The notes: a model not told the origin generated them from the sequence alone. A stretch of 64,000 nt of DNA from Nautilus pompilius (GCA_018389105.1 JACATO010002131.1:1299001-1363000), one strand, 5' to 3'. Shown: positions 1-12,766, counted from the stretch's first letter. Translations and numbers: made by a program.

Positions 1-50
1 AAGCTCCATCAACATCTATATTCATTTGTTCTATATTTTTAATATTACAC

Positions 51-400
51 TTGTGGACAGCCAGTGGTTAGGAGGCTCCATGTTTGAATCCCAGTCTTGA
101 CTAGCAGGGTTTGGCATACCTCCTTGGCATAGTTTCTTCTCACTCTTCTTCGTTAATTGGCTGTGGGAGTTTCTGCTATGTGCTTCAGTTCCTTCCCAAA
201 TCTAAAAATGGAAGAGCTCTAATGGAGGTTTTCCAAGTACATGTGGTGGAGGTGTTGCTGGCAACTCTTAACTGACTCACACCTTGACTGCCACTCAAGA
301 TCCCCCAACCATACATAGGTAACATCTGCTTGAGCATAAGGCTGATACCCCACACCTTCCCCTTCTAAGCTCATTGCTGTGAGTTGTCTGTAAAACTTTG
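51..400 (+). repeat. tRNA-derived SINE, copy 1
   Basis: Starts with a box-A-like 'agtggttagg' and a box-B-like 'gtttgaatccc', the internal pol III promoter layout of tRNA-derived SINEs. The body then has 'tttggcatacctccttggca', 'ttggctgtggga' and 'tctaaaaatggaagagctct', which recur at 4270-4415 (minus), 20760-21010, 25985-26340, 36785-37180, 45520-45760 (minus) and 60360-60570 (minus). The edges are approximate because the copies are diverged. Confidence 0.7.
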
Positions 401-2208
401 AGCATCAGGACAGGGTTCAACAAAAAAATCAAGAGTATCCCTCTTGTAAATATTACCACAACATTAATTTGGTGCAAGTTTTGAATTTATTACTACAGTG
501 AACCCTCTCTTAACCAAAATAATTAGTGTGCACCCATTTCAGTTAATAGAAACTAGAATTTTATTAGAAGGTTAGGTAATTCCTTTTTGAAATTTAAGGA
601 AAGGATTCACTGCATGGATAAATAATAAATAAATAAGATAAATAAGTGTCTAAATTGTCTATATTATTTATAATATAAAATATAAAATTATAATATAATC
701 TACTCCTAGTGATCACATGATCTGCATCAGCCAATGGTGTTATAGCATCTCTCAACTCATGATTGCATCGATTTTACACCATTGTCAGACATGTAAACAC
801 ATCACGAGTAATGAAAAACTATTCTATTAGGTGAAATTTTATGGGAATCAGATCAGCTGGCTAAAATTTTTGTTAACTAACTCTCTTACCAAAAAATTGC
901 CAGTTTCCCCCAGATTTATGATCTGTCAACCAAAATTTCGATTTTAAGTTTGATCTCTGGAATATTTCAGTTGTCAGAATTTCAGTTTAGAGAAGGTACA
1001 CCACCATATATTTTATTATTATTATTACATATTAAAGTTTTATGTATTCCTGCGTGAAACTATCTTAATTTACTTTTCAACATTTTGTAATTTGATGAAG
1101 GTACAATATGAACTTGAAAAGTAAATTAAAGAGTACTTTGAAAAAAATCTGCTTTTTTTCAATTATAATTAATTATAGTTATGTCCCTTGTTTCAATACT
1201 CGAATTCTCCTTGTTGTAAGGTCATTCCTTCAGCTGCAAAATGTTTAGATAGTATTGTTTGTTATAAAGTATGAATACACTTCATTTATCAATCTTGATT
1301 CTGAATACACTATATTGACAATTTATGAAAATCATATGTTTAAGTATAATCACCACATTAAAAATAATATGTAGAATATAAAGAAATTATCCATAATTTT
1401 TTATTGTAGATGTGTAAAAAAAAAAAAGTTTCTGATGTAGGGCTTTAAATATTCAAAATCCCAAACAAGAATGAATAACACAGAACAACCAAATAAATAA
1501 ATCTTTTGCTAAAATACCTATACCTTATAAACTCAATAGAAACCTCTCCAATTTGGTGATCTGAATCCATTAATAAAAAATAAATACATTTAAACATGCA
1601 TAAAATTAAATTGATAAAAAAATTTTTAAAACAAGGACATGCATAATCTATACAAACGCAGAATTATTAATCAAGTCAGTTTTGCAATATTTGTTTTTTT
1701 CAAAGATATTTTTTTCCTGATACTGCTTTTATATATATATATATATATATATATCTCCTTTAATGTCTTAAATCTAGAGACAGGATAAAACCGACCTAAA
1801 AACTAAACCAATCAATGCTTTCCCATGTTTCCAGTCCAGACAAAATCCTAAAATTTCTCGTAAATTTTTACATGAGTATAGTTAAATTATTAGGCATTTT
1901 TAAAGGATCAAGTGAATAGAAGAGCTACTTGCTAAAGGGTTAACTTGTTGCAGAACCAGTAATTCCTAATTAAACAATGCTGACCCCTGTAACAACTATC
2001 CCCTGTCTTCCCTACATAAATTATTATCCCAGTTTTTTTTTTAACAATAAAAGTATTTAAATGATTACTAGTTAACACTCATACGTGTTTATTTGTAGTA
2101 TCTATTTTTTAGTGCAGTGTTCAACAATAATACCGCATCTTCCTCATCTCATTCACTTCAGACATACAAGCAGAAAAAAACAAACAAACATTTTTTAAAA
2201 ATATTTAC
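401..2208. other. AT-rich flank or intron, no gene seen
   Basis: No ORF or exon with cadherin motifs was found here. It probably belongs to the next intron of the minus-strand cadherin, whose following exon should lie left of the window. It contains an (AT)n run at 1731-1754 and otherwise unremarkable AT-rich sequence. Confidence 0.5.
1731..1754. repeat. (AT)n microsatellite
   Basis: Twelve uninterrupted AT units in intronic or flanking sequence. Confidence 0.9.
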
Positions 2209-2319
2209 CTGCAATGAAATGGAGATGTTGGGATCACACTTCACAGTTAGTATATCATTTGTTAAATCGACATCCGTAACTGAGATGTCTGGGATAACTA
2301 TACTATTAACTGGAACACT
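2209..2319 (-). CDS. Minus cadherin exon 6: first half of EC2
   Basis: Acceptor 'ctcctttacag', donor CAG|gtaaat; 37 codons starting '[20 protein letters not shown]'. 'VTDVD' is the DxD motif of EC2. This is the last exon of the gene visible in the window. Confidence 0.82.
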
Positions 2320-5300
2320 CTGTAAAGGAGGAAAATCAGCAAGAGAAATTAACTTATTGGAAAAACGCAGGTATGAATGTAAACTGGGATACTTTTTGCC
2401 AAAGTAAAATCATAAGACAATAGGCTAAGGTTTAACATCAGCAGTTCATACAAATGATTTATCAATAAAATCATCATTAGGCCTGAACTGTATAAGAAAG
2501 ACTTGGATTTATATATGCAGCACAGTCCATACTTAATGATAATTTTGTTGATGAAAAATGTTTATATGAACTGCTGACATAAAACTTTAACCTGTCATCT
2601 TAACAAATGTACTCTTGTAGGTAATGCCATTACACGTGCAGCTACTATAGACAAATCTGATGAAATTTTTATCTATTCAAACCAATGAGACGATGCAATT
2701 TTTAAAACTGTGCTAGAAAGTTGAAAAACAAAAACATTCACTTGCCAGACTGCTGTTAATTTTTCAAATAATTTTGTTGCAGTTACTTTTTTCTAAAAAA
2801 AAAAAAAAAGTTAATATAATTCTTAAAGTACTTACTTCTTTCAGAACTGTGTCCAAGGCAGTTTTTGTAAATACAGGTATTTCATCATTGACATCATCCA
2901 CATATACTGTTATATCTCTATCAACCTGTAACAAAATAAAAAATAACTTTTTTGTAAATTGAAAATGAAGCTAAAAATTGTATATATGCATCTCATATTC
3001 AAGCTAAACAAATAAAAACTAAGCAGTTGAAAAATTATTGTTAAAACAAAAAACTGATTTATAAATTCCATCTTGACTTGCATTTACTTTGAATTAAAAA
3101 AAAAGAACTATGAAAATAAATTTAAATTAAAATCTTAGTCTCATGCTTAAAAAAAAACTTTTACATAGATATCATTATCACAATTTACCCATCAAGAGTC
3201 ATTTTCAGTGAAAACAAGTAGAATATACTCTTTTAAAATTATTTTCAAATCACGTTTAGTTGCAGAATGTAAAGCATTTATTCCTTTAACAACACAAACA
3301 CATAAAATAAGTTGTTTGTGAGTAACCTGGCAACAGTCACCTACTATGTAAGTAATACTTACAACATTGACTTGATCCGTTGCTGTCACCTCCACAGAGT
3401 AGAAAGTTTTCAACTACAAAATAAATGAAAAACATGTCAGTTCTGCATAGCTATGTAAATTTATCACTTTAGCAATAATTGCAACCACCAATATAGCAAA
3501 AGTAAAAGTAATTTCAAATTTGTTGTGAGTTTTAAAATAATGAATTGATTTTGCTATGTGCTTTTCTGTGTAGTCATATATGACTGAATACAGAGACACA
3601 TCCAGGTGTTTATCTCTCTGAATGGAAGATGAGAAAATAGGCAAGTTTAATTTCAAAACATTTGTTTGATTTTTAGTCTGCAATTACATTTGTGATGACT
3701 GCAGTAGAGAAAAGAACAATTTTTATAATATTAAACAATAAGTAATATAAAAAAATGAAGAATTATTTAAATGTCCACATGCTTGATTGTTTCAGCCAAA
3801 GAAGAGGTACATCAAAAGTAAAATTATTTACCTCATAATCTAAATTCTGAACCAGAATAACATCCCCTAATGATGGATGACCAATTCGAAACATATCTGC
3901 TTTAATTTTATATGTAACTTGTACACCTTCAGGGTCAGAAGCATTTAAAGTATAAACAGTTGTTCCTGAAACATACAAAAATTTTGACATCATTACAAAC
4001 AAACCTCAAGACAAACCTAAAAACTCAAGATTGATAATAATAAAAAAAAATTTTTTTCTTTAACTATTTTAAAGTTGTAACTATTATAATCGATTGGCAG
4101 TTAAATTACTCTCTCTTTCATACTTGAAATGTATGTTTACACAGATAAATAGTCAAAATAGAAAATCTACATAAATGGAAGTGCTGATTGGAAACAAAGA
4201 TTCCATAAAGCGGCATTCCATACACTGATGTTTAAAATAATAATTTGCTAATTTGCATGTTCAGCAAGTAAACAGGACTTCATTTTCAGATGTGGAAGGA
4301 TACCAGAGTAAGAAACCATGCCAAGGAGGTATGATGCCAAACCAAGCTGACCCCCAACTTAGAATTAAACTCCAACCTCAACTTTGACAGTCCAGTAGTC
4401 TAACCAATGGTTAGATCAAGTTTCAAAAAGGAGTATAATTTATCGTCTAAATTCAAACATGAATTTCTAATAGCCAAAAACTGTATTCAATTAAAAAGTA
4501 ATGTAAAATTGGTTACCACCTCACAACAAAACTTGAATCACATTATTATCTATAAGAAAAAAAAAAAAAAAACAGCTTCTGATTTTGTTGCATATTTACT
4601 CCTTTTAAGGAAAATCTTAATTATCATATAAATTTTCAAAAATTGGAAAAAAAATTAAAAGGTTTAAAAGTACGAAAAATTTGTAATTGATTTTAAGTAT
4701 TTACAAATAGTATTAGCTAGAATATTAGTTATTTCAGTTGAAAGAAACCTACCAAAATTATAAATTAAATGCAAATTTTTAAAAGTCCTGTAATAAAATG
4801 TTACAGTATTCAAAATATTTATAGAAATAGAGCAAAAACTGGGTATAAAATGCAAATAACATATGATAGACACATCTCATGTGTAAAAATGAAATGCTCC
4901 ATAGTACAGTCATGTGTCTATACAGTACATTAGAAGATGCTGTTTACAGATGAGTTCAAGTTTGATCTATCTGGCAATAATCCACAACAGTTAATTCTAA
5001 GGGTTTGAAGATTTTCATAAAATCAAAGATATACTAACTGCAAACAGGCACAGGCAGGTTCTCATCCACCATGCCATTCCCTCAGGATAGCTCATTGAGT
5101 GGAAATATCTTCTTCCAACATGACAATGACCATAAGCATACAAATTATTTCTAATATCATATACAGGCATACCTCGGAGATATTGCGGGTTCGGTTCCAG
5201 ACCACCATAATAAAGCGAATATTGCAATAAAACAAGTCTCACACCCATGTTTTTGGCTTCCCAGTACATATAAAAGCCTAAAATAACATTTACACTATAG

Positions 5301-8300
5301 TCACTTAAGTGCACAATAGCATTAGGTCTAAAAAAAACAATGTACTGTAAAATTAAAAATACTTTATTGCTAAAAACTGCTAATCTTCATCATCTGAGCC
5401 TTCAGTGAATCATAATCATTTTTCTGGTGGAGAGTCTTGACTCGATGTCGATGGCTGTTGACTGATTGGGGTGCTGGTTGCTGAAGGTTGGGGTGGTTGT
5501 GGAAATTTCTTAAAATAAGACAACAATGAAGTTTGCCGCATTGATTGATGCTTCCTTTTGCGAACAATTTCTCTGTAGCATGCGATACTGTTTGATAGCA
5601 TTTTACCCACAGTAGAACTTCTTTCGAAATTGGGGTCAATCCTCTCAAAACCTGCCACCACTATATCAACTAAGCCTATGTAATATTTTAAATCCTTTGT
5701 TGTCATTTCAACAATGTTCATGGAATCTTCACCAGGAGTATATTCCATCTCAAGAAATGATTTTCTTTGCTCATCCATAAGAAGCAACTCTTCATCCATT
5801 AAAGTTTTATCAGATACCAGCAATTCAGTCACATCTTCAGGCTCCACTTCTAGTTCCAGTTCTCTTGCTATTTCCACCACATTTGCAGTCACTTCCTCCA
5901 CTGAAGTCTCAAACCCTTCAAAGTCAACCATGAGGGACGGAATCAACTTCTTCCAAATTCCTGTTAATGTTGATATTTTGACCGCCCATGAATCAGGAAT
6001 GTACTTAATGGCGTCTAGAATGGCGAATCCTTTCCAGGTTTTCAATTTACTTTGCCGAGACCCATCAGAGGAATCACTATCCATGGCAGCTATAGCCTTA
6101 CGAAATGTCTGTCTTAATAATAAGACTTGAAACTTGAAATGACTCCTTGATCCATAGGCTGCAGAATGGGTGTGTTAGCAGGCAGGAAACAACATTAATC
6201 TCATCGTACATCTCCATTAGAACTATTGGGTGACCAGCCAGGTGCATTGTCAATAATCAGTAATATCTTGAAAGGAGTCTTTTTTCCCGAGCAGTAGGCT
6301 TCGACAGTGGGCTTAAAATATTTGGTAAACCATATTGTAAATAGGTGTGCTGTCATCCAGCTTTTGTTGTTCCATTTTAGAACACAGGCAGAATAGATTT
6401 AGCATGAAGCTTGAGGGCCCTAGGATTTTCAGAATGGTAAATGAGCATTGGCTTCAACTTGAAGTCACCAGCTCCATTAGCCCCTAACAAGAGAGTCAGC
6501 CTATCCTTTGCAGCTTTGAAGCCAGGCATTGACTTCTCCGCTCTAGCTATGAAAGTCCTAGATGGCATCTTCTTCCAACATAGGCTTGTTTTGTCCACAT
6601 TGAAAATCTGCTGCTTAGTGTAGCCACCTTCATCAATCATCTTCTGGATAGCTTGCTGCAGCTTCTACATCAGCACTAGCTGTTTCACTTTGCACTTTTA
6701 TGTTGTGGAGACGGCTTCTATCCTTAAACCTCATGAACCAACCTCTGCTAGCTTCAAATTTCTCTTCTGCAGCTTCCTCACCTCTCTCAGCCTTCATAGA
6801 ATTGAAGAGAGTTTGGGCCTTGCTCTGGATTAGGCCTTGACTTAAAGGAATGTTGTGGCTGGTTGGTCTTCTATCCAGAACACTAAAACTTTCTCCATAT
6901 CAGCAATACAGCTGTCTCACTTTCTTATCACTCTCATGTTTACTGGAGTAGCACTTTTAATTTCCTTCTAGAACTTCTCCTTTGCATTCACAACTTGGCT
7001 AACTGTTCGGCACATGAGGCCTAGCTTTTGGTTTTTCGACATGCCTTTCTCACTAAGCTTAATCATTTCTAGCTTTTGATTTAAAGTGAGAGACGTGCGA
7101 CTCTTCCTTTCACTAGGGGCCATTGTACGGTTATTAATAGACCTAATTTCAATATAATGACAATGAAAAAGTTTGAAATATTGTGAGAATTGCTGGAATG
7201 TGACACAGTGACATGAAACGTGCAAATGTGGTAAGCAAAATGGAGCCGATCAAATTACTCAACACGATGTTACAGCCAAAAACCATCGGAAAGAGACACG
7301 TTCTGAAAATAATAAATGTGAATAATTTGAAAAAATCGCAATATCTGCAAAACACAATAAAGTGAGGTATGCCTGTATATAAAGAATTATCACCTTAGTG
7401 CATTTAGCTAAAGGTTAAATGTTTATTCTAAGTCTGTTATCATCGATTGTACAATTAGTTCCATAGTTTAAAAAGTTTACTTACTATACTTCTAAAAACT
7501 TTAGGAGCATTTGCTTCATTTTGTATTATAAATTTTACATATCTTATTTTTAAAATAAATATATCAACAACACTCTTATTTTAAGGCAATGTTGATTCTT
7601 CTATTGTTGTTAAAAAATTTGTTCATGCTACACTATCAATATAATTGCCAGAACAGTAAATTGAAATTTAAACAAATAATGTGTTAGAAATTTTAAAATT
7701 ATTATAATTAGCTTGCTAAATTCAGTATTAGTAGTCCAAGGATAATAACTATTCCTTCCTCTTATGTTCTTTCCATAACAGCAGATATAAACTTAATTTT
7801 AATCAAATTTGTTATACTTAAGTTAAAAAAGTATGAAATAATTTTCTGTTTTATTCACAACTCACATTAAACTACAGAGTAAATCAGATGGCCATATTAA
7901 TGTATAATTTAAGCTTATTCTACTTAAAATTGCCCTTTTATAATCATAAATTGAGCAAGTTTACTGACAATACAGTGGAAAATATTTTATTGCATTAAAA
8001 TGTGCATAATTTTTATTGTGTATTGTTATAAAAACCAAAACCAGATTACTTTATGTATACGAATGTATAGCAAATATAACCTCTTAATGGTTACTGACAA
8101 ATGCATAGTTTGGTTTATTGTACAGGGGTAGTGCAAAAGTTGCACACTATAGAAAATTTCACGGTGTGGACAGTGATATGGAGACATTGATTAATTGGTC
8201 CTTACTTCCTTCATGGCAATGTAACAGGTGAAACATATCTGCAAATGCTGCAGACATTCCTAATACCCATTTTGAAAGAAATTCCAGTGGCACAATGGGA

Positions 8301-11300
8301 AATCTGCAGTTCCAACAGGACGATGCACTACCACCTTTTGCAATCATCATTTGTGACTTTTTAAATACAATGTTCCCTAATAAGTGGATTGAATGGTGAA
8401 GTCCTATCAAGTGCCCACCTAGATCACACCTCTTGAGTTCTTTCTGTTGGGCATCTAAAGTCAGTTGTCTACTTTGACTGTCCCAGTAACATACAGCAAT
8501 TAAAGGATAAAATCAGATCCAAATATACACAGATCAAGGTGTGAAAAATATTAAAATATCCTGTAAACATCAAACAGAGAAGTGTTTGTGAGTTAATGAC
8601 CAACAATTTGAACATTAATTGTAATTACCTACAGTGCACAACTTTTTGTACCAACCTGTATATATTTTTCTTACACTGGACAAGCATAAACATAATTGCA
8701 TAGGGAAGAGTGTGAGAGTCTGGAATTTTCTATGCAATAGAGCTTCTGTAAAAGCAGACAACCTTGATAGACATCTATACAACATAGATTAGCAGATGCA
8801 TAGCAAAAATCTATGCAAGACTATTGCAAAATGCTTTTAGAAAGCAAGTTATAACAAATAATTCTTTTCTTAAAGCTAGTTGCTAAAATGAAGACATTTA
8901 CAGCTCATCAACATTGACTATAATGTTCAGTTCATGTAGCTTTGATCCAAATTCTGGATCATGGATTCAGCAAAATTGGTGGAACAACCCATGCCAAAAA
9001 CATAGGAAGTTATGGCAACATGTGCAGTCATTTGTTGCATTATAATGCTTATTTCTATTATCAGGAAAAACAGCTAAATGGGACAGAATACACAGGTGAA
9101 AATCAAGTAAAGAGTTTTTTCACTTTACATACTCTTCTAATAAATGTTTAAAAAATTCAACATCATTTTACCTGATAAATGCATATGATAGAAAATACCT
9201 AAATTATGCAGGTAAGCAACTTTGGATAATAATGTAAGCTAAATAGAAACATTTTTTGTGGACTAAGAGGGTATGCCTTTAAGAGAATTCTACTTTATGC
9301 AAATGCAGAAAACAAACTAGAAAATACAATGAAGGCTGTTCCAGTAAGTCTGTGGTTTAACACTCATTCCCTGTCACCATCACCAGGGACAGTTCTAAAC
9401 ATTCCGTTTTGATCTTGATAACTGATACAGGCTTCAACAGGTTATTTCACATTGTGTCGTCTTTTGACAGGTTTCTTTATTGATTATAATATTAACGAAT
9501 TGAGTTATCAATTAATACTTATGATTCCATTTTCTTTTAGAGAAATTAGTTTCTAAACACACATACTTGTATTATTCTATCAGATATTCTATGTAAGCCA
9601 TACTAAATAAAAAACAACAAAATAGAACTTATTTTTGATAAAATTGTCACAAAGACTCACCAACTGCTGTATCTTCTGATATTAAATGATCTTGCATATC
9701 ACGAATAAATACTGGAGCATTGTTAATTTGTCCTAAAATTAAAAAAAAAAAAGATAATTTTACAAAAATGTAATTCAAGTGACATTAAAATACCAATTGT
9801 ACTAATAATAAATTATTTATACAGAAAATAAATTTTTAAAATTAAACACAAAAAGCATTTTTAGTTTTAATTTTTATTGAACTTTGATCTTAACAGATTA
9901 AAAAAAAAAAACAACCAGTGGTTAAACAAATGAAATGTATAAGGAGTAAGAGCTGTATACTGAAACAATGCTGTATGAACAACATCACACACACCAGCAA
10001 TATGCACAGTTGTATGCTCAACGAAGAAAATCCTGGACTAATGTTGTTTTCTCAGACAAGCCACAGATCCACTTTGTAATTTGTAGATTCTAGCGATTAC
10101 TCTCTGATTCATACTAGTTACTGAATCATTAACAGTATGGAAGGCATTGTATCCTCCTGTCAGTCACTGCAGAGTTCTGCTCATGAATGTATTACTGATG
10201 TCCTGAAGCTTGGAAAAATGAGTAAAAGGCTTCCAAAGGAATATTACCACATTTAAAAACTTATTCATTGAAATCCTTTGGTAATGTTGATAAAGTAACC
10301 AAGAACAGTGGTGACATGTATATAGTAAGTTAAGATGATGTACTGAATGTCATCTGGATGCTGCATGTGGAAACTGGTCATGGCAGAAAGAAGACTCACA
10401 AGGGGATATAGGATCAGAATATGTAGAGTATTCATCAGACCTATTACTGTGAAGAACCTCAATGAGCATGGCCAGGAGGATCTGGTGGACATGCGAACTA
10501 CAAAGATGACAGTTACTGATTTATCTTGTACTAAATGGCAACAAAACAAAGTTCCACATGATTTGCCAACTTCAATTCAAGATGGAAACAGATATGGCCA
10601 TAAACTCATACTTATCTTTCTGGACTTTTGCACCACATATTCTGCAAACAGATGATGAATGCAAGTTTGCAACTGAGATTACTGAATAAATTGCTTGTCT
10701 CTGGCCAGAAGTGGTTCTTGTGAATGGATGACCACATCCTCCTCCAAACCAGAAATCATTGAAACAAGGGAATAGTGACATGAAACTCAAGCCTGTGACT
10801 TGGATGAGGGACAAAAAAGTGCTGATAAAGCTACAGATTTTGCTTTGTTCAGTGGTCTATGAACATACAGCATAGACCATCACCACACAAACCTTCCTGT
10901 AAGCTGATGTCCACATTACCACCTGAATTCCCCATCCGTCTTTGTACAAGCATTATGAGAAAGAAACTAGAAGACATATGAGAAAGTTCCTCTTATGCCA
11001 CTGAGTGACCCTACCAGTACCCTCTCAAGTAATTCTACCACACAAACTGTCACCAACACCAGACTCAGTGCCAACGTATCAGTTAACTCCAGTGAGGCCA
11101 TAATATCCACCTCAAACCCTCTATCAACAAACATATAAATCACATATACAGAAGACCCTGTAAAGTGAGTGAGGAAAATGCCCAACAGGAAATTATTAGC
11201 CTGACCAATAGAATGGTAGCACGGAGTACTCAGTCTCTTAAAGCTCTAGGAAAAGATGGCAATGTTGCTGTGCCAGTTTCCAAGTTTGACTGCAGCAAAA

Positions 11301-12203
11301 GTAATGCACCAAGTGTTATTTGAATGGTACTATCAGTCAAAAAATCTATGTAATTGGCACAAGAAATGAAGTCATCAAAGAAAAATTGGCTTGGAATCAG
11401 TTGGAATTCAAACAGTTTAATGGTCTAAAAGCTAAAGATGTTCCACCAAAGCAGCTTAGTATCTGGGAGACAATACACACCTAGATTGCAGGACAGATGG
11501 AGTTTCACAAAGTAATCCTGTAGGTGTATATGTCTTACCAAGAAGTGCTCCTGTCTAAAGCCTGGTTTAAGATGCAACAGCAAGTAATTGGAAAACTACA
11601 TGTATTTTGTAATAAAGAGGTAATGGTTAATACATTGTCATGATTTATTTGAGAACCATATCAGGCCTTTTTAGAGAATGTAATTATGGGGTACTACTTT
11701 TAAAGATGATAATAGTATTGTACAGTATAAAATTTAAAAGAATAGCTGTGTTTGTAGTTCATCTCTATTTCATTTCTATACCTTTAAATGTCTTAAAGAT
11801 AGCATTAGGCCATAATTTATCTACCCCATTTAATTTAAAATTTAAGATAAGATAAAAATGCCATTTATAAGTTCTATATTTCATAAAATATGAAAATGAC
11901 TTGTCCAGTTCATGATAAATATTAGTACAGTGTGTGCATAGCACCTGCCTATTTCACGACATGGGCAATTTCACAGGTTGGCTGTAACATATATAACACG
12001 AGTCTTATTATGCACATATTCAAACTATTTATTATTGGCATACTCTTGAAGTATGGATATTTCACAGATATAATAAAACCAATCCTCTTTAAGCCTAAAT
12101 AATTTTATTTGATTTTCAATCTAAAAAAATTATAAAAAGTCTCACCAGAAGAAACATGGCACATAAAAAGAATTAAACAAGGACACAACCATTTTGTGTA
12201 CAT
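2209..12203 (-). CDS. CDH23/Cad87A-like cadherin, minus strand, N-terminal part (partial)
   Basis: Six exons on the minus strand join in one open frame: 12203-12146, 9732-9661, 3965-3832, 3413-3363, 2925-2836, 2319-2209. Every junction has GT/AG and consistent phase. The product starts with a signal peptide ([20 protein letters not shown]), then a complete EC1 opening with 'QINNAPVF', carrying '[19 protein letters not shown]', 'NLDYE' and 'VTATDQ', closed by the linker '[10 protein letters not shown]', and then the first part of EC2. It is predicted to be an extracellular calcium-dependent adhesion or linker protein. The N-terminal motif resembles cadherin-23 and insect Cad87A, from memory of those families. 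The gene is incomplete: no later exon was found below 2209, so the rest should lie left of the window. It is a head-to-head paralogue of the plus-strand cadherin, with identical phases (1,1,0) for the first three introns. Confidence 0.85.
2836..2925 (-). CDS. Minus cadherin exon 5: EC1/EC2 linker
   Basis: Acceptor 'attttgttacag', donor GAA|gtaagt; 30 codons. It contains the linker '[11 protein letters not shown]', a near-canonical DxNDN calcium motif in which the last N is E. It ends at the start of EC2 (TVLKE), the same place as plus-gene exon 5 (IDIPE). Confidence 0.9.
3363..3413 (-). CDS. Minus cadherin exon 4: 51-nt EC1 exon
   Basis: Acceptor 'catttattttgtag', donor GTT|gtaagt; 17 codons, '[17 protein letters not shown]', the 'Y.L.V.A.D' strand of EC1. 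It is short but in phase 0 on both sides and fits the repeat. The equivalent plus-gene exon has 33 codons. Confidence 0.82.
3832..3965 (-). CDS. Minus cadherin exon 3: EC1 core
   Basis: Acceptor 'gtatgtttcag', donor GAG|gtaaat; 134 nt, phase 1 to 0. It encodes '[20 protein letters not shown]' and ends in 'VQNLDYE', the EC-repeat DxD-like and LDYE/LDRE calcium motifs. Plus-gene exon 3 ends at the equivalent LDRE. Confidence 0.9.
4270..4415 (-). repeat. tRNA-derived SINE, copy 2 (minus)
   Basis: Read on the minus strand it has 'attggttagactactgga', then 'gcttggtttggcatcatacc', 'tccttggcatggtttcttac' and 'catctgaaaatgaagt', the same order of blocks as copy 1. Confidence 0.65.
5164..7375 (-). 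mobile_element. Tigger1-like (pogo/Tc1-mariner) DNA transposon
   Basis: The left end 'caggcatacctcggagatat' and the right end (inverted) 'caggcatacctcactttatt' are terminal inverted repeats bounded by TA at 5162-5163 and 7376-7377, the pogo target duplication. The 2.2-kb length, both termini and the transposase closely resemble mammalian Tigger1 as I remember it (about 2.4 kb). It sits in intron 2 of the minus-strand cadherin, in the same orientation as that gene. Confidence 0.92.
5416..7123 (-). pseudogene. Tigger/pogo transposase (TIGD1-like), degraded
   Basis: Minus-strand reading begins at ATG 7123-7121 with '[20 protein letters not shown]', the N-terminal CENP-B/pogo helix-turn-helix. 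The DDE core then appears in pieces, for example '[19 protein letters not shown]' and '[20 protein letters not shown]' in 6640-6377. The C-terminal part (6084-5416) carries '[14 protein letters not shown]'. The pieces lie in different frames with stops between them, so it is a dead gene. In life the enzyme would cut and paste the element at TA sites. Confidence 0.9.
8121..8660 (+). mobile_element. Internally deleted IS630/Tc1-mariner-like element
   Basis: The left end 'tacaggggtagtgcaaaagt' and the inverted right end 'tacaggttggtacaaaaagt' form imperfect inverted repeats that begin with TA. The interior keeps only the C-terminal half of a DDE_3-type transposase on the plus strand: '[10 protein letters not shown]' (the second Asp region), then 'FPNKWIEW' and '[14 protein letters not shown]', with stops. 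The N-terminal half is missing. Confidence 0.7.
9661..9732 (-). CDS. Minus cadherin exon 2: start of EC1
   Basis: Acceptor 'ttttaattttag', donor GTTG|gtgagt; 72 nt, phase 1 in and 1 out. It encodes '[20 protein letters not shown]' then TAVG, the first strand and the E-D-T-A-V-G turn of an EC repeat. It matches the position of plus-gene exon 2 exactly. Confidence 0.85.
10230..11580 (+). pseudogene. KRBA2/Ginger-like integrase relic
   Basis: Plus-strand frames show a broken rve integrase: '[16 protein letters not shown]' (first catalytic Asp), '[20 protein letters not shown]' (second Asp), '[12 protein letters not shown]', '[10 protein letters not shown]', then the C-terminal '[20 protein letters not shown]' and a cysteine-rich end '[20 protein letters not shown]'. 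This order matches the KRAB-A-domain-containing-2-like integrases that are multi-copy in many invertebrates, by memory of the family. Stops and frame changes are numerous. It lies in intron 1 of the minus-strand cadherin. The edges are approximate. Confidence 0.65.
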
Positions 12204-12242
12204 CTTCCCAGTAGTTGAATATTTTCAGATACCTTTAAATCT
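12146..12242 (-). CDS. Minus cadherin exon 1: 5'UTR end and signal peptide
   Basis: On the minus strand an acceptor 'tttttaatttcag' precedes the exon. ATG is at 12203-12201 and the donor is TCTG|gtgaga. The coding part (12203-12146) encodes a short N-region, a hydrophobic core '[10 protein letters not shown]' and a small-residue end 'HVSSG', a typical signal peptide. It ends in phase 1 and joins the next exon as Gly (G|GA). An upstream non-coding exon is implied by the acceptor; a candidate is near 15856. Confidence 0.82.
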
Positions 12243-12765
12243 CTGAAATTAAAAAAGTGATAATTACTCACTTTTAATACATATATTAAGTAAATGTCCT
12301 CTCCAAATTACTAAACAGTAAATAAGTGTTTTAAGAGTATTTAAAATTAAATATTGTTAGAAGTAAAACAAATTTATTGTGCTTACTTTCAGATTTGGAG
12401 AGCATAATAAATTTGAAAAGCTTTCATCTAGCAATAATTAAGAAAAAGTTCTTCCAATGCATATCAACTTATCTTTTTACCTTTTCAACTGGATACTATT
12501 ACTGTAGTTATAGTATTTGAGATCTGTTTCTTAATCTTTAGTGAATTTTTCATGAGATATCTTTTACTTGAGCTCTGCTAGTGCTGAACAATTTGTCAGC
12601 TTTCATAGCAGTATAATGTGGAAAAGTTTTCTTAACTGTCAATGAATAGAAACTTGTTTCAGATTCTTCCTTTAAACCTATACAATTTCCAAGAAAATAT
12701 AATGCAATAGTGTTGAAAATATTTCACTAATAAATACATGTTATTATTATCATTAATTATAATGC

Positions 12766-12766
<1 letters not shown>

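Noticed and set aside
12481..12553. Alternative minus-strand signal-peptide exon (ATG near 12553)
   Set aside because: The frame hits a stop just before the donor, whereas 12203-12146 is open, has a hydrophobic core, and ends in the phase required by the next exon.
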